Notes: generated by a model not told the origin, from the letters alone. 36,499 bases of DNA from Chitinophagales bacterium (GCA_015655015.1 JAATFV010000099.1:1-36499); one strand, 5' to 3'; shown: positions 7,904-16,876, numbered from the stretch's first letter. Numbers and translations: made by a program.

Positions 7904-10900
7904 TTAAAAGCCCAGGTAGATGGAAAAATCGAAGGTTCTGGCAAACGGGTAGTCAAGACCGCGTTCCTGCTTGACGGACGTGATCTTGGCCACGTTATTG
8001 GTGGTCAGCTGCATGCGGAACATGTTCATCCTCCAGTTTTTGATCAGTTGGGGCGCCAGGGAATAAGAAAGGCTCAGGGAGTTGAACGTGATGGCATTGT
8101 AGCGTTGCATAAAGCGGGAAGTAGGCTCGGTGGTATAGACCCTGTCCGCGATGCTCTTGAACATGGAGATATCCCCCGGCTGTTTCCAGCGGTCGGTGAG
8201 CAGGCGACGATCGGCATTCCGGTTGTAGACGTCTACGTTTTCCACTTTATCCAGCAGGGTATAGTTGTATTCATCCCCGCCATATTCGTACAGGAAGGAT
8301 GCAAAGAGCGCGAATCCCTTGTAGTTGGCGTTGACGCCAAAGGCGCCCTGGCCCTTGGGGGTAAGATCGCCGATGATCACCTGGTCGTCTGCGTTCCAGG
8401 TATCGGTAACGGTGCCGTCTTTGCGCAGAAAAACTTCCTGACCGTTCATGGGATTGATGCCCAGTGATTTCATGCCGAAAACGGAGGTCAGGGACCCTCC
8501 CTCTACATATTTGATGTGCGGGGTGGAGAAACGCTGTTTGTTTTGGAATGCGTTGTTGCTGCTGTAATTATTATAGTCGGCATATTGTTTGTCCACCAGG
8601 TCGTTGTAGGCTTTCAGGGCATTGGATATATCGGTGAGCCGGTTGACATTATGGGCAAAGTTGCCGTAGACGGCAATCAGGAAATCTTTCTTTTTAATTA
8701 TATCGGCGCGGAGCTGTATCTCGAAGCCCCGGTTTTCGGTTTCGCCAATATTGTCTTTGTAGGTGGTAAAGCCGGTGGATAGCGGAAGGTTCACGTCGTT
8801 GACGAGGTCGTGCGTGAGCTTGCGGTAGATGTCCACGTTCAGGCTGATCCGGTCTTTCAGCATCCCAAGGTCGAAAATGAGGTCATAGGTCCTGGTCTTT
8901 TCCCAGGTCAGCGCGTTATTCCCCATGTAGTACAGGGATACGCCCGGACCGGTGCTGTACCAGTTAGATGAAAGTGAATAATTGTCCTTTGCGGCATAGG
9001 GCGGGAAATTCACCTTGCCGAGCTGTCCTATATTGGCGGTGACGCGGGCCCGGCTGATGAGAGGATTGTCTCTCAGGAATTGGTACTTGTGCAGGTTCAG
9101 GCCGGCGCCCATTGACCAGAAGGGCGCGTATTTCTTCTCGGAGCCGAATTCGGAAGAGCCGTCCAGGCGGGTGGACAGGTCCAGCAGATAAATATCCTTG
9201 TAGGAATAGTTGAGGGACAGGAAGCTGCCGAACAACCGGGTTTTATTCTGTGAGAAAGTGGGTTTTGCCACGATCTTGGCCGCCAGGTTGGGCGAGGACT
9301 GGTCTCCGGAGGTAAAGCCGGTGTAAGTTGCGTTGCTGGCTCCGGAGGTGGTCTCCAGGGTATTGATACCGCCGGAGAGGTTGATATTGCTATTGCCGAT
9401 GGTGTTCACGTAATTCATGAAAGCGTTGACGTTTACGCTCAATAAATTGGAAGCGCCCTGGTCCAGCTGGCCGATGGCGGTGTAATCGGTGGCGGGCGTG
9501 ATATTGTACCTGCCCGAGGCCGGATCGATGTAATTTTCGGTGGTGTTGTCGGTCTTGGTGAGGGACACCTGTCCGCGGAACATCAGGTGGGAGAGGATGT
9601 TCCAGTTCAGGGCCAGGTTGTTGGCGAGCGTATTGGTGCCGCCTGTGTTGTGGTTCTTTGTTTTAAGCGCTTCGTACAAAGGGTTGGTCAGGTTCAGGTC
9701 ATTGGTGACGCCGCCGTGCCAGGCAGTGGTATTCTTCACCAGCATTCCGCTGTCGTCATAGATGCGGTCGTAGGGATTTTTCCAGGCATAGTCGCTGAAG
9801 CTGCCGTAGGGTGAGTTCTGGAGCCTTACCACATCGTAGCTCACGTCATTCTTTACCTGGAAGTTTTTGCCATGGTAGTCCAGTGTAAGACCGGCGCCTT
9901 TGCGGTCACGGAAGGATTTTTTCATGACGCCGTTCTGGTTGTCATATTTCAATGATAAGCCAAAGCGGATCTGCTGGCTGCCGCCGTCGATGTATACGGA
10001 GTGTTTCTGATTCACCTCGTTGGTAAGCGGCTGGCTGATCCAGTCGGTATTGATGCCTTTGGCTACGGCTGCCTTTTTGAGGATATACTCATTGGTCACG
10101 ATGGCGGCATTGGCCGGCGGCAGGCCGGTGATATCGTAAGCGCCGGACAGCCTCTCTGCTTCCAGTTTTTCCGACGCGTTCATGAGATTATAATCGGACA
10201 GGTCGGGGGCTGTCAGGGTAAGGCTGCCGGTATAGCTGACGCGCAGTTTGCCGGGCATCGGCGGCACGGTCTCGACGACGATGACCCCGTTGGCGGCACG
10301 CGAGCCATACACGGCGGCAGCAGCGGCGTCTTTGAGGATGGTGATGCTCTTGATCTGGTTGATGTCGAAATCGTACACTTTCTGGGCTGTCACTTCGTAT
10401 CCGTCCATGATGAAAATGGGCAGGTTCGGATTGTTGGTAAGGGCGGCCTGGGAAAGATCGGTATTACCGGTATTATCCAGTTCGCGGACACCGATGCCGG
10501 AGCGGCCGCGAATGTAGAATTCGGGCATGGTATTCGGGTCGGAGCCGCGCAGGTTGTTCTTCTCCAGCCGGAGGGAGGGGTCATATACCTGCAGTACGCT
10601 GAGCACGTTGCGATTGCTCACCCGGGTGATCTGTTCCTGGGTGACTGTGATGGCATTCCCTGTAAAGCTCGATTTGCGGATATTGCTATATCCCGTTATC
10701 ACGACATCCTTGATGGAGGTGTCGGCGGCCTTCATCACGATGAGGAATTTGCCGGACGATGCAGTGACTTTTCTTTCCTGCATTTCCATTCCCAGGTAAG
10801 TGAACTGTAGAGTCTGCCCGGGCTCGGCGGTGATGGTGAAGGCGCCGTTGGCATCGGTGACCGTACCGCGGGTGGTGCCTTTTATCAGCACGCTTGCCCC

Positions 10901-11413
10901 CTGTATGGGTGTGCCGTCTTCCGCCACGATGCGTCCGGTCAGGGGTGGCGGGTCCTGCTGCACGGCAACCGGGACCGGAGGAGGCAGGTGCGTCTCCGGC
11001 TTGCGGGAAAGAATAATGTTGCTGCCGGAGATCTTGAAGTCCAGCTCCTGCTGGTCCAGCACGAGGTGGAGAAAATCGGGCAGGGGCATGTCGTTGCTTT
11101 CAACGGTCACCGGCCTGGCTGCTTTCAGCAGGTTGTAATTACCGAACACGACATACCCGGTTTGTTTTTTGATGGCTGAAAACACTTTCGGCAGTGGTAC
11201 CGATTTCCCTGAAAAGGTGATTGTCTGACCGACACCGTTGGCATGAACAGCCATGAACGATGCAAGGAGCAAAATGGAAGTAATTCTCATCACGAGCAAG
11301 ATTTTGGCAATGGACCGCATAAGCGGAGAATGGGATCCAGATGGCAAGGAATCGAGCCCCGATACTAAAGGTAGGGCAACAGGGATCCTTGGCCAAATAG
11401 CAGTTTTTTGCAT
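7904..11413 (-). CDS. SusC/RagA-family TonB-linked outer-membrane receptor with STN domain
   Basis: I place the start at the ATG at 11411-11413 (MQKTAIWP), giving 1169 residues. The frame is open further upstream to a TTG at 11500, but the MQK start about 40 residues before the signal peptide (MRITSILLLASFMAVHANG) is the usual layout in Chitinophaga relatives. Domains in order (numbered from this start) are: STN about 60-140 (TITFSGKSVPLPKVFSAIKKQTG), carboxypeptidase-like beta-sandwich about 155-240 (GRIVAEDGTPIQGASVLIKG), TonB plug from about 235 (DVVITGY; ILKDAAAAAVYGSRAANGVIVV), then the 22-strand-type barrel ending in FSIYLGF. The STN domain is the part that signals to FecR, and fecR is the next gene upstream. 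The protein imports the substrate delivered by SusD, using TonB energy. Confidence 0.94.
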   Translation of the reverse strand: MQKTAIWPRIPVALPLVSGLDSLPSGSHSPLMRSIAKILLVMRITSILLLASFMAVHANGVGQTITFSGKSVPLPKVFSAIKKQTGYVVFGNYNLLKAARPVTVESNDMPLPDFLHLVLDQQELDFKISGSNIILSRKPETHLPPPVPVAVQQDPPPLTGRIVAEDGTPIQGASVLIKGTTRGTVTDANGAFTITAEPGQTLQFTYLGMEMQERKVTASSGKFLIVMKAADTSIKDVVITGYSNIRKSSFTGNAITVTQEQITRVSNRNVLSVLQVYDPSLRLEKNNLRGSDPNTMPEFYIRGRSGIGVRELDNTGNTDLSQAALTNNPNLPIFIMDGYEVTAQKVYDFDINQIKSITILKDAAAAAVYGSRAANGVIVVETVPPMPGKLRVSYTGSLTLTAPDLSDYNLMNASEKLEAERLSGAYDITGLPPANAAIVTNEYILKKAAVAKGINTDWISQPLTNEVNQKHSVYIDGGSQQIRFGLSLKYDNQNGVMKKSFRDRKGAGLTLDYHGKNFQVKNDVSYDVVRLQNSPYGSFSDYAWKNPYDRIYDDSGMLVKNTTAWHGGVTNDLNLTNPLYEALKTKNHNTGGTNTLANNLALNWNILSHLMFRGQVSLTKTDNTTENYIDPASGRYNITPATDYTAIGQLDQGASNLLSVNVNAFMNYVNTIGNSNINLSGGINTLETTSGASNATYTGFTSGDQSSPNLAAKIVAKPTFSQNKTRLFGSFLSLNYSYKDIYLLDLSTRLDGSSEFGSEKKYAPFWSMGAGLNLHKYQFLRDNPLISRARVTANIGQLGKVNFPPYAAKDNYSLSSNWYSTGPGVSLYYMGNNALTWEKTRTYDLIFDLGMLKDRISLNVDIYRKLTHDLVNDVNLPLSTGFTTYKDNIGETENRGFEIQLRADIIKKKDFLIAVYGNFAHNVNRLTDISNALKAYNDLVDKQYADYNNYSSNNAFQNKQRFSTPHIKYVEGGSLTSVFGMKSLGINPMNGQEVFLRKDGTVTDTWNADDQVIIGDLTPKGQGAFGVNANYKGFALFASFLYEYGGDEYNYTLLDKVENVDVYNRNADRRLLTDRWKQPGDISMFKSIADRVYTTEPTSRFMQRYNAITFNSLSLSYSLAPQLIKNWRMNMFRMQLTTNNVAKITSVKQERGLDYPFARTFDFSIYLGF

Positions 11414-11477
11414 AAATTGCAGTTGTTTGGTTGATAAAAAGTATACGCAATACAAAACTTCATCGGCTAAACGGTTG

Positions 11478-11510
11478 CCGTTGCGGGGTGCCTCCTGCAA
11501 CGGTTTTTTT
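11478..11510 (+). terminator. Intrinsic-terminator-like hairpin facing antisense to susC leader
   Basis: On the + strand, CCGTTGC (11478-11484) pairs with GCAACGG (11497-11503) and is followed at once by seven T (11504-11510), the shape of a Rho-independent terminator. Sense transcription here (fecR to susC) is on the minus strand, where the hairpin has an A-run before it and no T-run after it. It would therefore stop a transcript running antisense across the susC start at 11413. I found no exact TAnnTTTG promoter for such a transcript. Confidence 0.55.
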
Positions 11511-11542
11511 AGCGATTAACGGTCATCCTATAAGATAAGATT

Positions 11543-11557
11543 TCCCCTGTTAGGGGA
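11543..11557 (-). other. Small hairpin overlapping the fecR stop codon
   Basis: TCCCCT (11543-11548) and AGGGGA (11552-11557) form a perfect 6-bp inverted repeat with a 3-base loop, and the fecR stop codon (TAA on the minus strand, 11550-11552) lies across the loop. There is no T-tract on either side, so it is not a normal terminator. It may set RNA stability or translational coupling between fecR and susC. Confidence 0.4.
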
Positions 11558-12728
11558 GCACGGTCAGTCTTCTGTCTTTTTCAATCCTGAAATGCACATC
11601 GGACATTTTCAGGGCATCGAGCAATTCTGACAGATTTTGATTCCTGCTTAATTCTCCAAAAAATTGAATATCCGGGATCGATTTTTCATAGACTACCTTG
11701 ATGTCGTACCAGCGTTCTATCTGGCGCATGGCTTCTTCGATATGAGCGCCATCGAAATTGAACAGGCCGTTTTTCCAGGCGGTTATTTTATCGAGGTTAT
11801 CGATGCTGATTATTTTGATGTTGTCGGTGATCCTTGCCTGCTGGCCGGGTTTGAGCTGCACCGGTGTCTGATCCCCGTGGAAGACGCGCACGGCGCCATC
11901 CACCAGTGTGGTGCGGGAGGCCAGCTCATTATCATAGGCATTTACATTGAACTGGGTGCCCAGCACCCGGATGGAGGTTTCATGGCCGATGTTGACCAGG
12001 AAGGGATGTTGTGCATCCTGCGCCACGTCGAAGAATACTTCCCCGGTTATTTCCACCTTTCTTTCGGCGCCGCTAAACACGGTCGGGTAGCGGATGCTGC
12101 TCATGGCGTTCAGCCATACCGAGGTGCCGTCCGGCAGCCGAAACTGGAAAGCCCGTCCGCCGGGGGTGCTAATTGCGTTGTAAACGAGACCACTGCCGGG
12201 GGCAGGCTTGTCCTGGCTATAAGATAACCGGCCATTATCCAGTACCACCCGGGCGCCGTTTTGCGTTGCTACCAGGCCGTTGTGAAGACTGTCTATCGTA
12301 ACCTTTGAGCCGTCGGCCAGGGTGAGTATGGCGCCTTCATGACCGGGGGCTACATCTGGTGCGCGGCCGGTTCGGGATGCTACTGTTGGCTGCGTATGGC
12401 GAGGAAGGAAATACCAGGCGCCTGCACCTGCCAGCAATAAGAATACAGCGGCGGCTATCCACCTGCGGCTGCGATGGCTTTCTATCCTTTCCGTTGCAAC
12501 GGAGGGAACGGCAGCCAGTATTTTTTGCAACATGGCTTCGGGTTCGTAGGCAAACAGCTTTTTCAGCTCGGGTACTGCGGCAGCCGGGTTGTGCAGGTCT
12601 TCATACAGCTGCCTGTTCTCCGGGGCTTCCGACAGCCATTGTTCCAGCACCTGCTGTTCCTGGTTGTCCAGCGCTCCCAGCAGGCTTTTTTGGATGAGTT
12701 GGCTGATATGATGGGTCTGTTCATTCAT
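11550..12728 (-). CDS. FecR-family anti-sigma factor (membrane)
   Basis: 392 residues from the ATG at 12726-12728 (MNEQTHHISQL); the frame is open for 17 codons more, but that upstream part is not family-like. The N-terminal cytosolic region (LLGALDNQEQQVLEQWLSE) is the usual DUF4880-like sigma-binding segment. One membrane helix follows at about 88-109 (RWIAAAVFLLLAGAGAWYF). The periplasmic FecR domain contains FRLPDGTSVWLNAMSSIRYP and IRVLGTQFNVNAY, and a C-terminal DUF4974-like domain (INRW-type motif IERWYDIKVVYE) ends the protein. It would hold the upstream-encoded ECF sigma until the STN domain of the SusC receptor reports substrate. The gene order sigma-fecR-susC is the standard cell-surface signalling cassette. 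Confidence 0.93.
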   Translation of the reverse strand: MNEQTHHISQLIQKSLLGALDNQEQQVLEQWLSEAPENRQLYEDLHNPAAAVPELKKLFAYEPEAMLQKILAAVPSVATERIESHRSRRWIAAAVFLLLAGAGAWYFLPRHTQPTVASRTGRAPDVAPGHEGAILTLADGSKVTIDSLHNGLVATQNGARVVLDNGRLSYSQDKPAPGSGLVYNAISTPGGRAFQFRLPDGTSVWLNAMSSIRYPTVFSGAERKVEITGEVFFDVAQDAQHPFLVNIGHETSIRVLGTQFNVNAYDNELASRTTLVDGAVRVFHGDQTPVQLKPGQQARITDNIKIISIDNLDKITAWKNGLFNFDGAHIEEAMRQIERWYDIKVVYEKSIPDIQFFGELSRNQNLSELLDALKMSDVHFRIEKDRRLTVLP

Positions 12729-12767
12729 GGTGGATACTATTAAACGAATCAGGAAAAGATTTGTCCG

Positions 12768-12787
12768 AAAAAAAATCACTTTTTTTT
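12768..12787. other. A8/T8 palindrome at the sigma-fecR junction
   Basis: Eight A (12768-12775), TCAC, then eight T (12780-12787) form a perfect A:T palindrome that overlaps the sigma stop codon (12786-12788 on the minus strand). It could form an A:U hairpin with a four-base loop in the sense RNA. A comparable T8/A7 palindrome occurs at the end of the other sigma gene in the window. Confidence 0.55.
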
Positions 12788-13394
12788 AATGATGCCGGGA
12801 CAGCAGGTGGGCGACCGCGGTGAGCAGGGCTACCGGGAGGTGCTGTTTTTTCAGCAGCGTGGCCCGCAGGGATTTCAAGCCCTGGGTCTTGTAATGCTGT
12901 ACGGTTTTGTAGGCCATGCCCAGGGTGTCGGAAATTTCGTCCAGCGAGCGGTCCTCGATCAGGGACATAAAGATCACCTGCCGGCTTTTACCGGGCAGCC
13001 GCTCTATTTCCCGGTAAATGGACTGCAGGGCTTCTGCCCGGATGAAATCCCTTTCTATATCGGCCTCCGTACGGTGTTGGAGGTAGGATATTGCGATGTG
13101 GGAGGCCTTGTGCCGCTTCTGCATGCGGAGATGGTCTATGGCGGCATTATTGGCCGATACATAGAGGAAGGACCTGGCTTTAAGCCCGTTCTCAAAGTCG
13201 CCCGCATGGTCCAGCAGCTTGATAAAACATTCGGAGGCAATATCCTCCGCTGCGGCACGATCGTCGATGATCTTTTCCGTAAAATAGCACAGCGCGACGA
13301 TATTGTCGTGGTAAAACCGGGAAAAAGGAAGCTGGCTGCCATTCAGGAACAGCAGTATTGGTTCGTTCTTAATATATGAAAGGTTACCGGGCAA
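12786..13394 (-). CDS. ECF RNA polymerase sigma factor (Bacteroidota FecI-like), TTG start
   Basis: A 202-residue sigma-70 family ECF factor. Region 2 is seen in FSRFYHDNIVALCYFTEKIIDDRAAAEDIASECFIKLL with ARSFLYVSANNAAIDHLRMQKR. Region 4 is seen in IERLPGKSRQVIFMSLIEDRSLDEISDTLGMAYKTVQHYKTQGLKSLRATL. No ATG precedes region 2 in this frame back to the upstream stop at 13443-13445, so the TTG at 13392-13394 is the best start; a shorter form from a downstream non-ATG codon is possible. The fecR gene follows by 57 bp. It should direct transcription of its own susC operon when released by FecR. A TATTTTTC element on the minus strand (about 13410-13430) is one base from a TAnnTTTG -7 box, but the TTTG upstream of it is spaced too closely to be convincing. 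Confidence 0.9.
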   Translation of the reverse strand: MPGNLSYIKNEPILLFLNGSQLPFSRFYHDNIVALCYFTEKIIDDRAAAEDIASECFIKLLDHAGDFENGLKARSFLYVSANNAAIDHLRMQKRHKASHIAISYLQHRTEADIERDFIRAEALQSIYREIERLPGKSRQVIFMSLIEDRSLDEISDTLGMAYKTVQHYKTQGLKSLRATLLKKQHLPVALLTAVAHLLSRHH

Positions 13395-13469
13395 GGAATT
13401 AGGTGGTTGATAGCGTGAAAAATAGGAAAAATTGAGGACAAATCAAGCGATCCCCTCTTTTTCCCGGAT

Positions 13470-13511
13470 TTGTACCTTATTTATACCTTTGATCTTTACC
13501 TTCAGGTACAA
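13470..13511 (+). promoter_or_regulatory. Probable promoter of the sensor kinase gene, flanked by inverted repeats
   Basis: An exact Bacteroidota -7 element TACCTTTG lies at 13484-13491, 31 bases before the kinase ATG at 13523. No TTTG lies at the normal distance upstream: one at 13469-13472 is only 11 bases away. The -7 box sits between TTGTACCT (13470-13477) and AGGTACAA (13504-13511), a perfect 8-bp inverted repeat with a 26-base gap. This could be a regulator-binding pair or an RNA stem. Confidence 0.5.
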
Positions 13512-13522
13512 TTGATTGCTGA

Positions 13523-16500
13523 ATGTCGGTAAAATATCTTTTTTTTCGCGTGTTCCGGTTAAGATCATACGGCCTGTGTTCATTGATGCTGCTAACAAGC
13601 GTAAGCCTGTTAGCTCAAATCCCAACGCCGCTGCATTTTAAATCATTGACCATCAATGACGGCTTATCACAGGGATATGTAAGCTCCATCACGCAGGATA
13701 AGGAAGGTTTCATATGGTTTGCTACAGGTGACGGGTTGAATAAATATGATGGTTACAGCTTCACTGTATATCATCACGATCCGGATGATTCGACTTCCAT
13801 TGCCAGTGATGACCTCACTTATGTTTTTGAAGATTCCAAACAAAGATTATGGATTGGTACACGTAATAACGGACTTGAATATTTCGACCGCAGAACGAAT
13901 ACGTTTTATCATTTCCGAAAAACAAATTTGCCGGACCTGATATCGGACAAGATAGGGGTGCTCAGTGAAGATAAGACGGGTGCTTTATGGGTGAGCACGG
14001 ACCTGGGCATCGACCGGCTGGAAATAGTACCACTCCGGAAAGCCACGCCCGGAAAAGGTTTTTTCAACGAATACACCCCAAGATTCACGCACATAAGAGC
14101 AGATAAGAATTTTGTCGAAAAGAAGCCGGACGAACTGGTAAGAGGAAGCTTTTTTACGGATGCCGGGGGACATACATTTGTCGCCACCAGGACGCGCATA
14201 TACGAACTTGTATTTAATGCAGATAATACCTATCGTTTTATTAAAAAATTCGAAACGCCTGCATTACATGCGGATTTTCTTTCGGTGATAATGGAAGATA
14301 CTTCCAGCCACAGCCTTTTTATGAACGGCGAATCGGTGATAAGGTTCCCGGGTCATGATTTCAGCCTGCCGAGTCTGGTATATGACTACAACATTCACGA
14401 TCCCGGACATGTATGTATAATAGATAAAAAGCAAATGATCTGGATGGTGGACGGAAATGGTATCAGGCGGATCCATATTCCGGACAACGAAAAATCGTAT
14501 TATATATCTGCAGATTCTTCTCTGACCGATGCGCTTCGTACGACGATCTGCATGTTTTCCGACGCACAAGGGGTTTTATGGATAGGCACCAGCGGGTATG
14601 GTATTTTAAAATATGATCCGGAGAAAGAACGATTTCATCACATTCTTCCAGATACAAGACAATACCAGATCCTGGAAATACGGCCCGGAACAATAATGAC
14701 CAATAATTTTCAGAAAGTCACGCTGAATAAAAGCCAGACGCCGCGGTTGGAGGATGATGCCATTGCCCATGCATTACGCCGGCGGTTTCACGACCACAAC
14801 ATTATCCGGTTTACCAAGGATACGTCCGGTTCATTGTGGATACCTGACGGAAGGAACATTTATTATTATGATATCCGGACAAAAGCAGAACATATTTACA
14901 ATGTTGCCAAAGAGGATGATCCGGGAAAGGTGTATCCGCTGTATGCCGATAAAAATAACAGGCTTTGGTTTGGATTAAGACAGCAATTCTTTCGATTTAT
15001 ACCGCCGGCCGAACTCTCCGCTGTCAATTATCCGCTTAGGATGAGTAATTTCGAAGATGATTTTCTGCAAACTATTTATGAAGATGGCAATGTTCTATGG
15101 TTTGGCACCATACACGGCATCTTCCGCTATAACACCATTACAGATAGTATTGAACGCGAGTATTATTTCCAGTCCAACGACAGCACATCGATCAGCAATA
15201 ATTTTATTTATTGCTTCTGCAATGATGAAGAGCAGCCTGAGCGATATTTATGGATCGGCACCAAGGGCGGCGGGCTTAACCGGCTTGATAAGACGACCGG
15301 AAAATTCGTTCGTTACAACACAAAGAACGGATTGGTGAACAATGTTGTTTATGGCATCCTGCCCGGCGATGACGGCAACCTTTGGCTCAGCACCAATAAA
15401 GGCTTGTCTGCTTTCAATCCTGGTACAAGGACATTCAGGAATTATGATGTGGAAGATGGTTTGCAAAGCAATGAGTTCAACCGTTACGCGTACTGCAAAA
15501 CGAGCAACGGTTTGCTGGTTTTCGGCGGCATGAACGGCATTAATTATTTTGACCCCAAAGAGATAAAGCCATTGGATCCGCCTGACATAATATTTACCGA
15601 TTTCAGGTTGTTCAATAAGCCTGTCAATATCAAGGACCCTGATGCGCCTTTGAAACAAAGTATTAACTACGCCGGCGAAATAACGCTCAAATACAAGCAG
15701 AACGCGATCACCTTCCAGTTCGCGGCAATGGATTATCGCCGGGGAGGGAATATTGTGTACCGGTATAGAATGGAAGGTTTTGATAAGGACTGGAACTATT
15801 CAGGAACGGCACATGAGGCTACCTATACTAATTTAAATCCGGGAAAATACAGGTTTATAGTACAGGCAAGCTTCGACAATAATTTGTGGGGTAAGAAGGA
15901 GAGATCCATAGCGATAACTATAATAACGCCCTGGTACAGGACATGGTGGTTCTATGTGTCGATTGCCCTGATCCTTTCAGCTGCGACCTATGGTCTGTAT
16001 AGGTTCAGGCTGCATCAGTTACGAAGGCTGGACAAATTACGCAACAGGATCGCTATGGATCTGCATGATGAAGTCGGGTCTTCTATCAGCACCATATCCA
16101 TCTATTCAAAGATCATGCAGCAGCAAATTCGAAACGTTGATTTCGATAACAAACCGCTGGTGGATAAAATAAATGAGTTCGCCGTGGAGACGATGGAATC
16201 GATGAACGATATCGTCTGGAATATCAATACGAACAACGATGCATTCGAGCTCATCATCAGCCGCATGCGTGTACAGGCCGCTCAATTGCTGGAGATCAAA
16301 GGGTATACAGTACATTTTGATTATGATGAAGCGTTCAATCGCATGAAGCTGAATATGGACAAACGCAGGGAGTTTTATCTTATTTATAAAGAGATCATCA
16401 ACAATATTTCAAAATATGCGGACGGAGAAAATGTCTGGATAAATCTTTTCTTTCACAGCGGCTTTATCATACTTGCCGTAAAGGATGACGGAAAGGGATT

Positions 16501-16639
16501 TGAAATAAATAATACAGGAAATAACGGCAATGGCCTCAACAATATTCAACACCGCGCAAAGACACTTAAAGGTGACGTCGTAATCAACACCTCGCCCGGC
16601 AAGGGTACCGAGGTCCGGTTGAGATTTTATACGGCATGA
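13523..16639 (+). CDS. Beta-propeller / Y_Y_Y sensor histidine kinase (HisKA_3 type, non-hybrid)
   Basis: A 1038-residue membrane sensor. A hydrophobic leader (LCSLMLLTSVSLLAQ) is followed by many two-component-propeller repeats (GFIWFATGDGLNKYDG, RLWIGTRNNGLEYFDR, ALWVSTDLGIDRL, VLWIGTSGYGILKYDP, NLWLSTNKGLSAFNP), forming the periplasmic sensor to about residue 690. A Y_Y_Y domain follows (about 710-800, YRYRMEGFDKDWNYSG...NPGKYRFIVQAS), then a membrane helix (about 807-829). The dimerisation box is DLHDEVGSSIST with the phospho-acceptor H848. The ATPase domain has N-box INNISKYA, DDGKGFE and GNGLNNIQHRA. There is no receiver or AraC domain, unlike hybrid HTCS regulators of many glycan loci. 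Its natural partner type is a NarL/LuxR-family regulator, and one is encoded at 30489-31130. It probably senses a glycan fragment handled by the genes between. Confidence 0.94.
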   Translation: MSVKYLFFRVFRLRSYGLCSLMLLTSVSLLAQIPTPLHFKSLTINDGLSQGYVSSITQDKEGFIWFATGDGLNKYDGYSFTVYHHDPDDSTSIASDDLTYVFEDSKQRLWIGTRNNGLEYFDRRTNTFYHFRKTNLPDLISDKIGVLSEDKTGALWVSTDLGIDRLEIVPLRKATPGKGFFNEYTPRFTHIRADKNFVEKKPDELVRGSFFTDAGGHTFVATRTRIYELVFNADNTYRFIKKFETPALHADFLSVIMEDTSSHSLFMNGESVIRFPGHDFSLPSLVYDYNIHDPGHVCIIDKKQMIWMVDGNGIRRIHIPDNEKSYYISADSSLTDALRTTICMFSDAQGVLWIGTSGYGILKYDPEKERFHHILPDTRQYQILEIRPGTIMTNNFQKVTLNKSQTPRLEDDAIAHALRRRFHDHNIIRFTKDTSGSLWIPDGRNIYYYDIRTKAEHIYNVAKEDDPGKVYPLYADKNNRLWFGLRQQFFRFIPPAELSAVNYPLRMSNFEDDFLQTIYEDGNVLWFGTIHGIFRYNTITDSIEREYYFQSNDSTSISNNFIYCFCNDEEQPERYLWIGTKGGGLNRLDKTTGKFVRYNTKNGLVNNVVYGILPGDDGNLWLSTNKGLSAFNPGTRTFRNYDVEDGLQSNEFNRYAYCKTSNGLLVFGGMNGINYFDPKEIKPLDPPDIIFTDFRLFNKPVNIKDPDAPLKQSINYAGEITLKYKQNAITFQFAAMDYRRGGNIVYRYRMEGFDKDWNYSGTAHEATYTNLNPGKYRFIVQASFDNNLWGKKERSIAITIITPWYRTWWFYVSIALILSAATYGLYRFRLHQLRRLDKLRNRIAMDLHDEVGSSISTISIYSKIMQQQIRNVDFDNKPLVDKINEFAVETMESMNDIVWNINTNNDAFELIISRMRVQAAQLLEIKGYTVHFDYDEAFNRMKLNMDKRREFYLIYKEIINNISKYADGENVWINLFFHSGFIILAVKDDGKGFEINNTGNNGNGLNNIQHRAKTLKGDVVINTSPGKGTEVRLRFYTA

Positions 16640-16658
16640 GCAGATCAGGCAGCCAGCT

Positions 16659-16681
16659 AAAAATAGCCTGTTTAGGCTATT
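16659..16681 (-). terminator. Hairpin after the kinase gene, T-tract facing antisense to susC
   Basis: AATAGCCT (16662-16669) and AGGCTATT (16674-16681) form a perfect 8-bp stem with a GTTT loop, 22 bases after the kinase stop codon. On the + strand no T-run follows. On the minus strand the right-hand side reads TTTTT (16663-16659), so the better terminator orientation is for transcripts coming leftward out of the susC leader. It may also act on the kinase mRNA as a plain 3' stem. Confidence 0.42.
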
Positions 16682-16725
16682 GGCCTCCGTTTTATCCATG
16701 CTAATTTCGCTGGTATAAACTATAG

Positions 16726-16738
16726 GGTGTGATACACC
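16726..16738. promoter_or_regulatory. Small palindrome in the kinase-susC gap
   Basis: GGTGT-GAT-ACACC is a perfect 5-bp dyad with a 3-base centre, about 195 bases before the susC start. It could be a protein-binding site; nothing else supports a specific regulator. Confidence 0.25.
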
Positions 16739-16780
16739 TTACTCCTATGTTGATGATCATTCAGAACAGCATGCTTCTTT

Positions 16781-16788
16781 CAAAATTA
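16781..16788 (-). promoter_or_regulatory. Exact TAnnTTTG element pointing antisense to susC leader
   Basis: CAAAATTA on the + strand is TAATTTTG on the minus strand, an exact match to the Bacteroidota -7 box. A start about six bases on (near 16775) would give an RNA of about 115 nt ending at the hairpin 16659-16681. No TTTG -33 box is visible at the right distance, so this is a candidate only. Confidence 0.3.
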
Positions 16789-16876
16789 AAAATGCAGCAA
16801 TAACGCATCCGGGCGTGGTTCCCGGGCGGGTGACATTTCCGGAATTCGGTGCTCTTCAGGGCGCTGCAGGGATTCT

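Noticed and set aside
11488..11495. AGGAGG (minus strand) in the loop of the 11478-11510 hairpin as a ribosome-binding site
   Set aside because: No ATG or GTG lies within 5-12 bases downstream on the minus strand, and Bacteroidota genes rarely rely on such a site.
11414..11500. 29-residue N-terminal extension of the left SusC from a TTG at 11500
   Set aside because: The MQK start with a signal peptide about 40 residues on matches the family; the extension would run through the antisense-oriented hairpin and has no family-like sequence.
13443..13625. Short minus-strand open frame across the kinase promoter
   Set aside because: It covers a probable promoter and the kinase 5' end and shows no recognisable feature.
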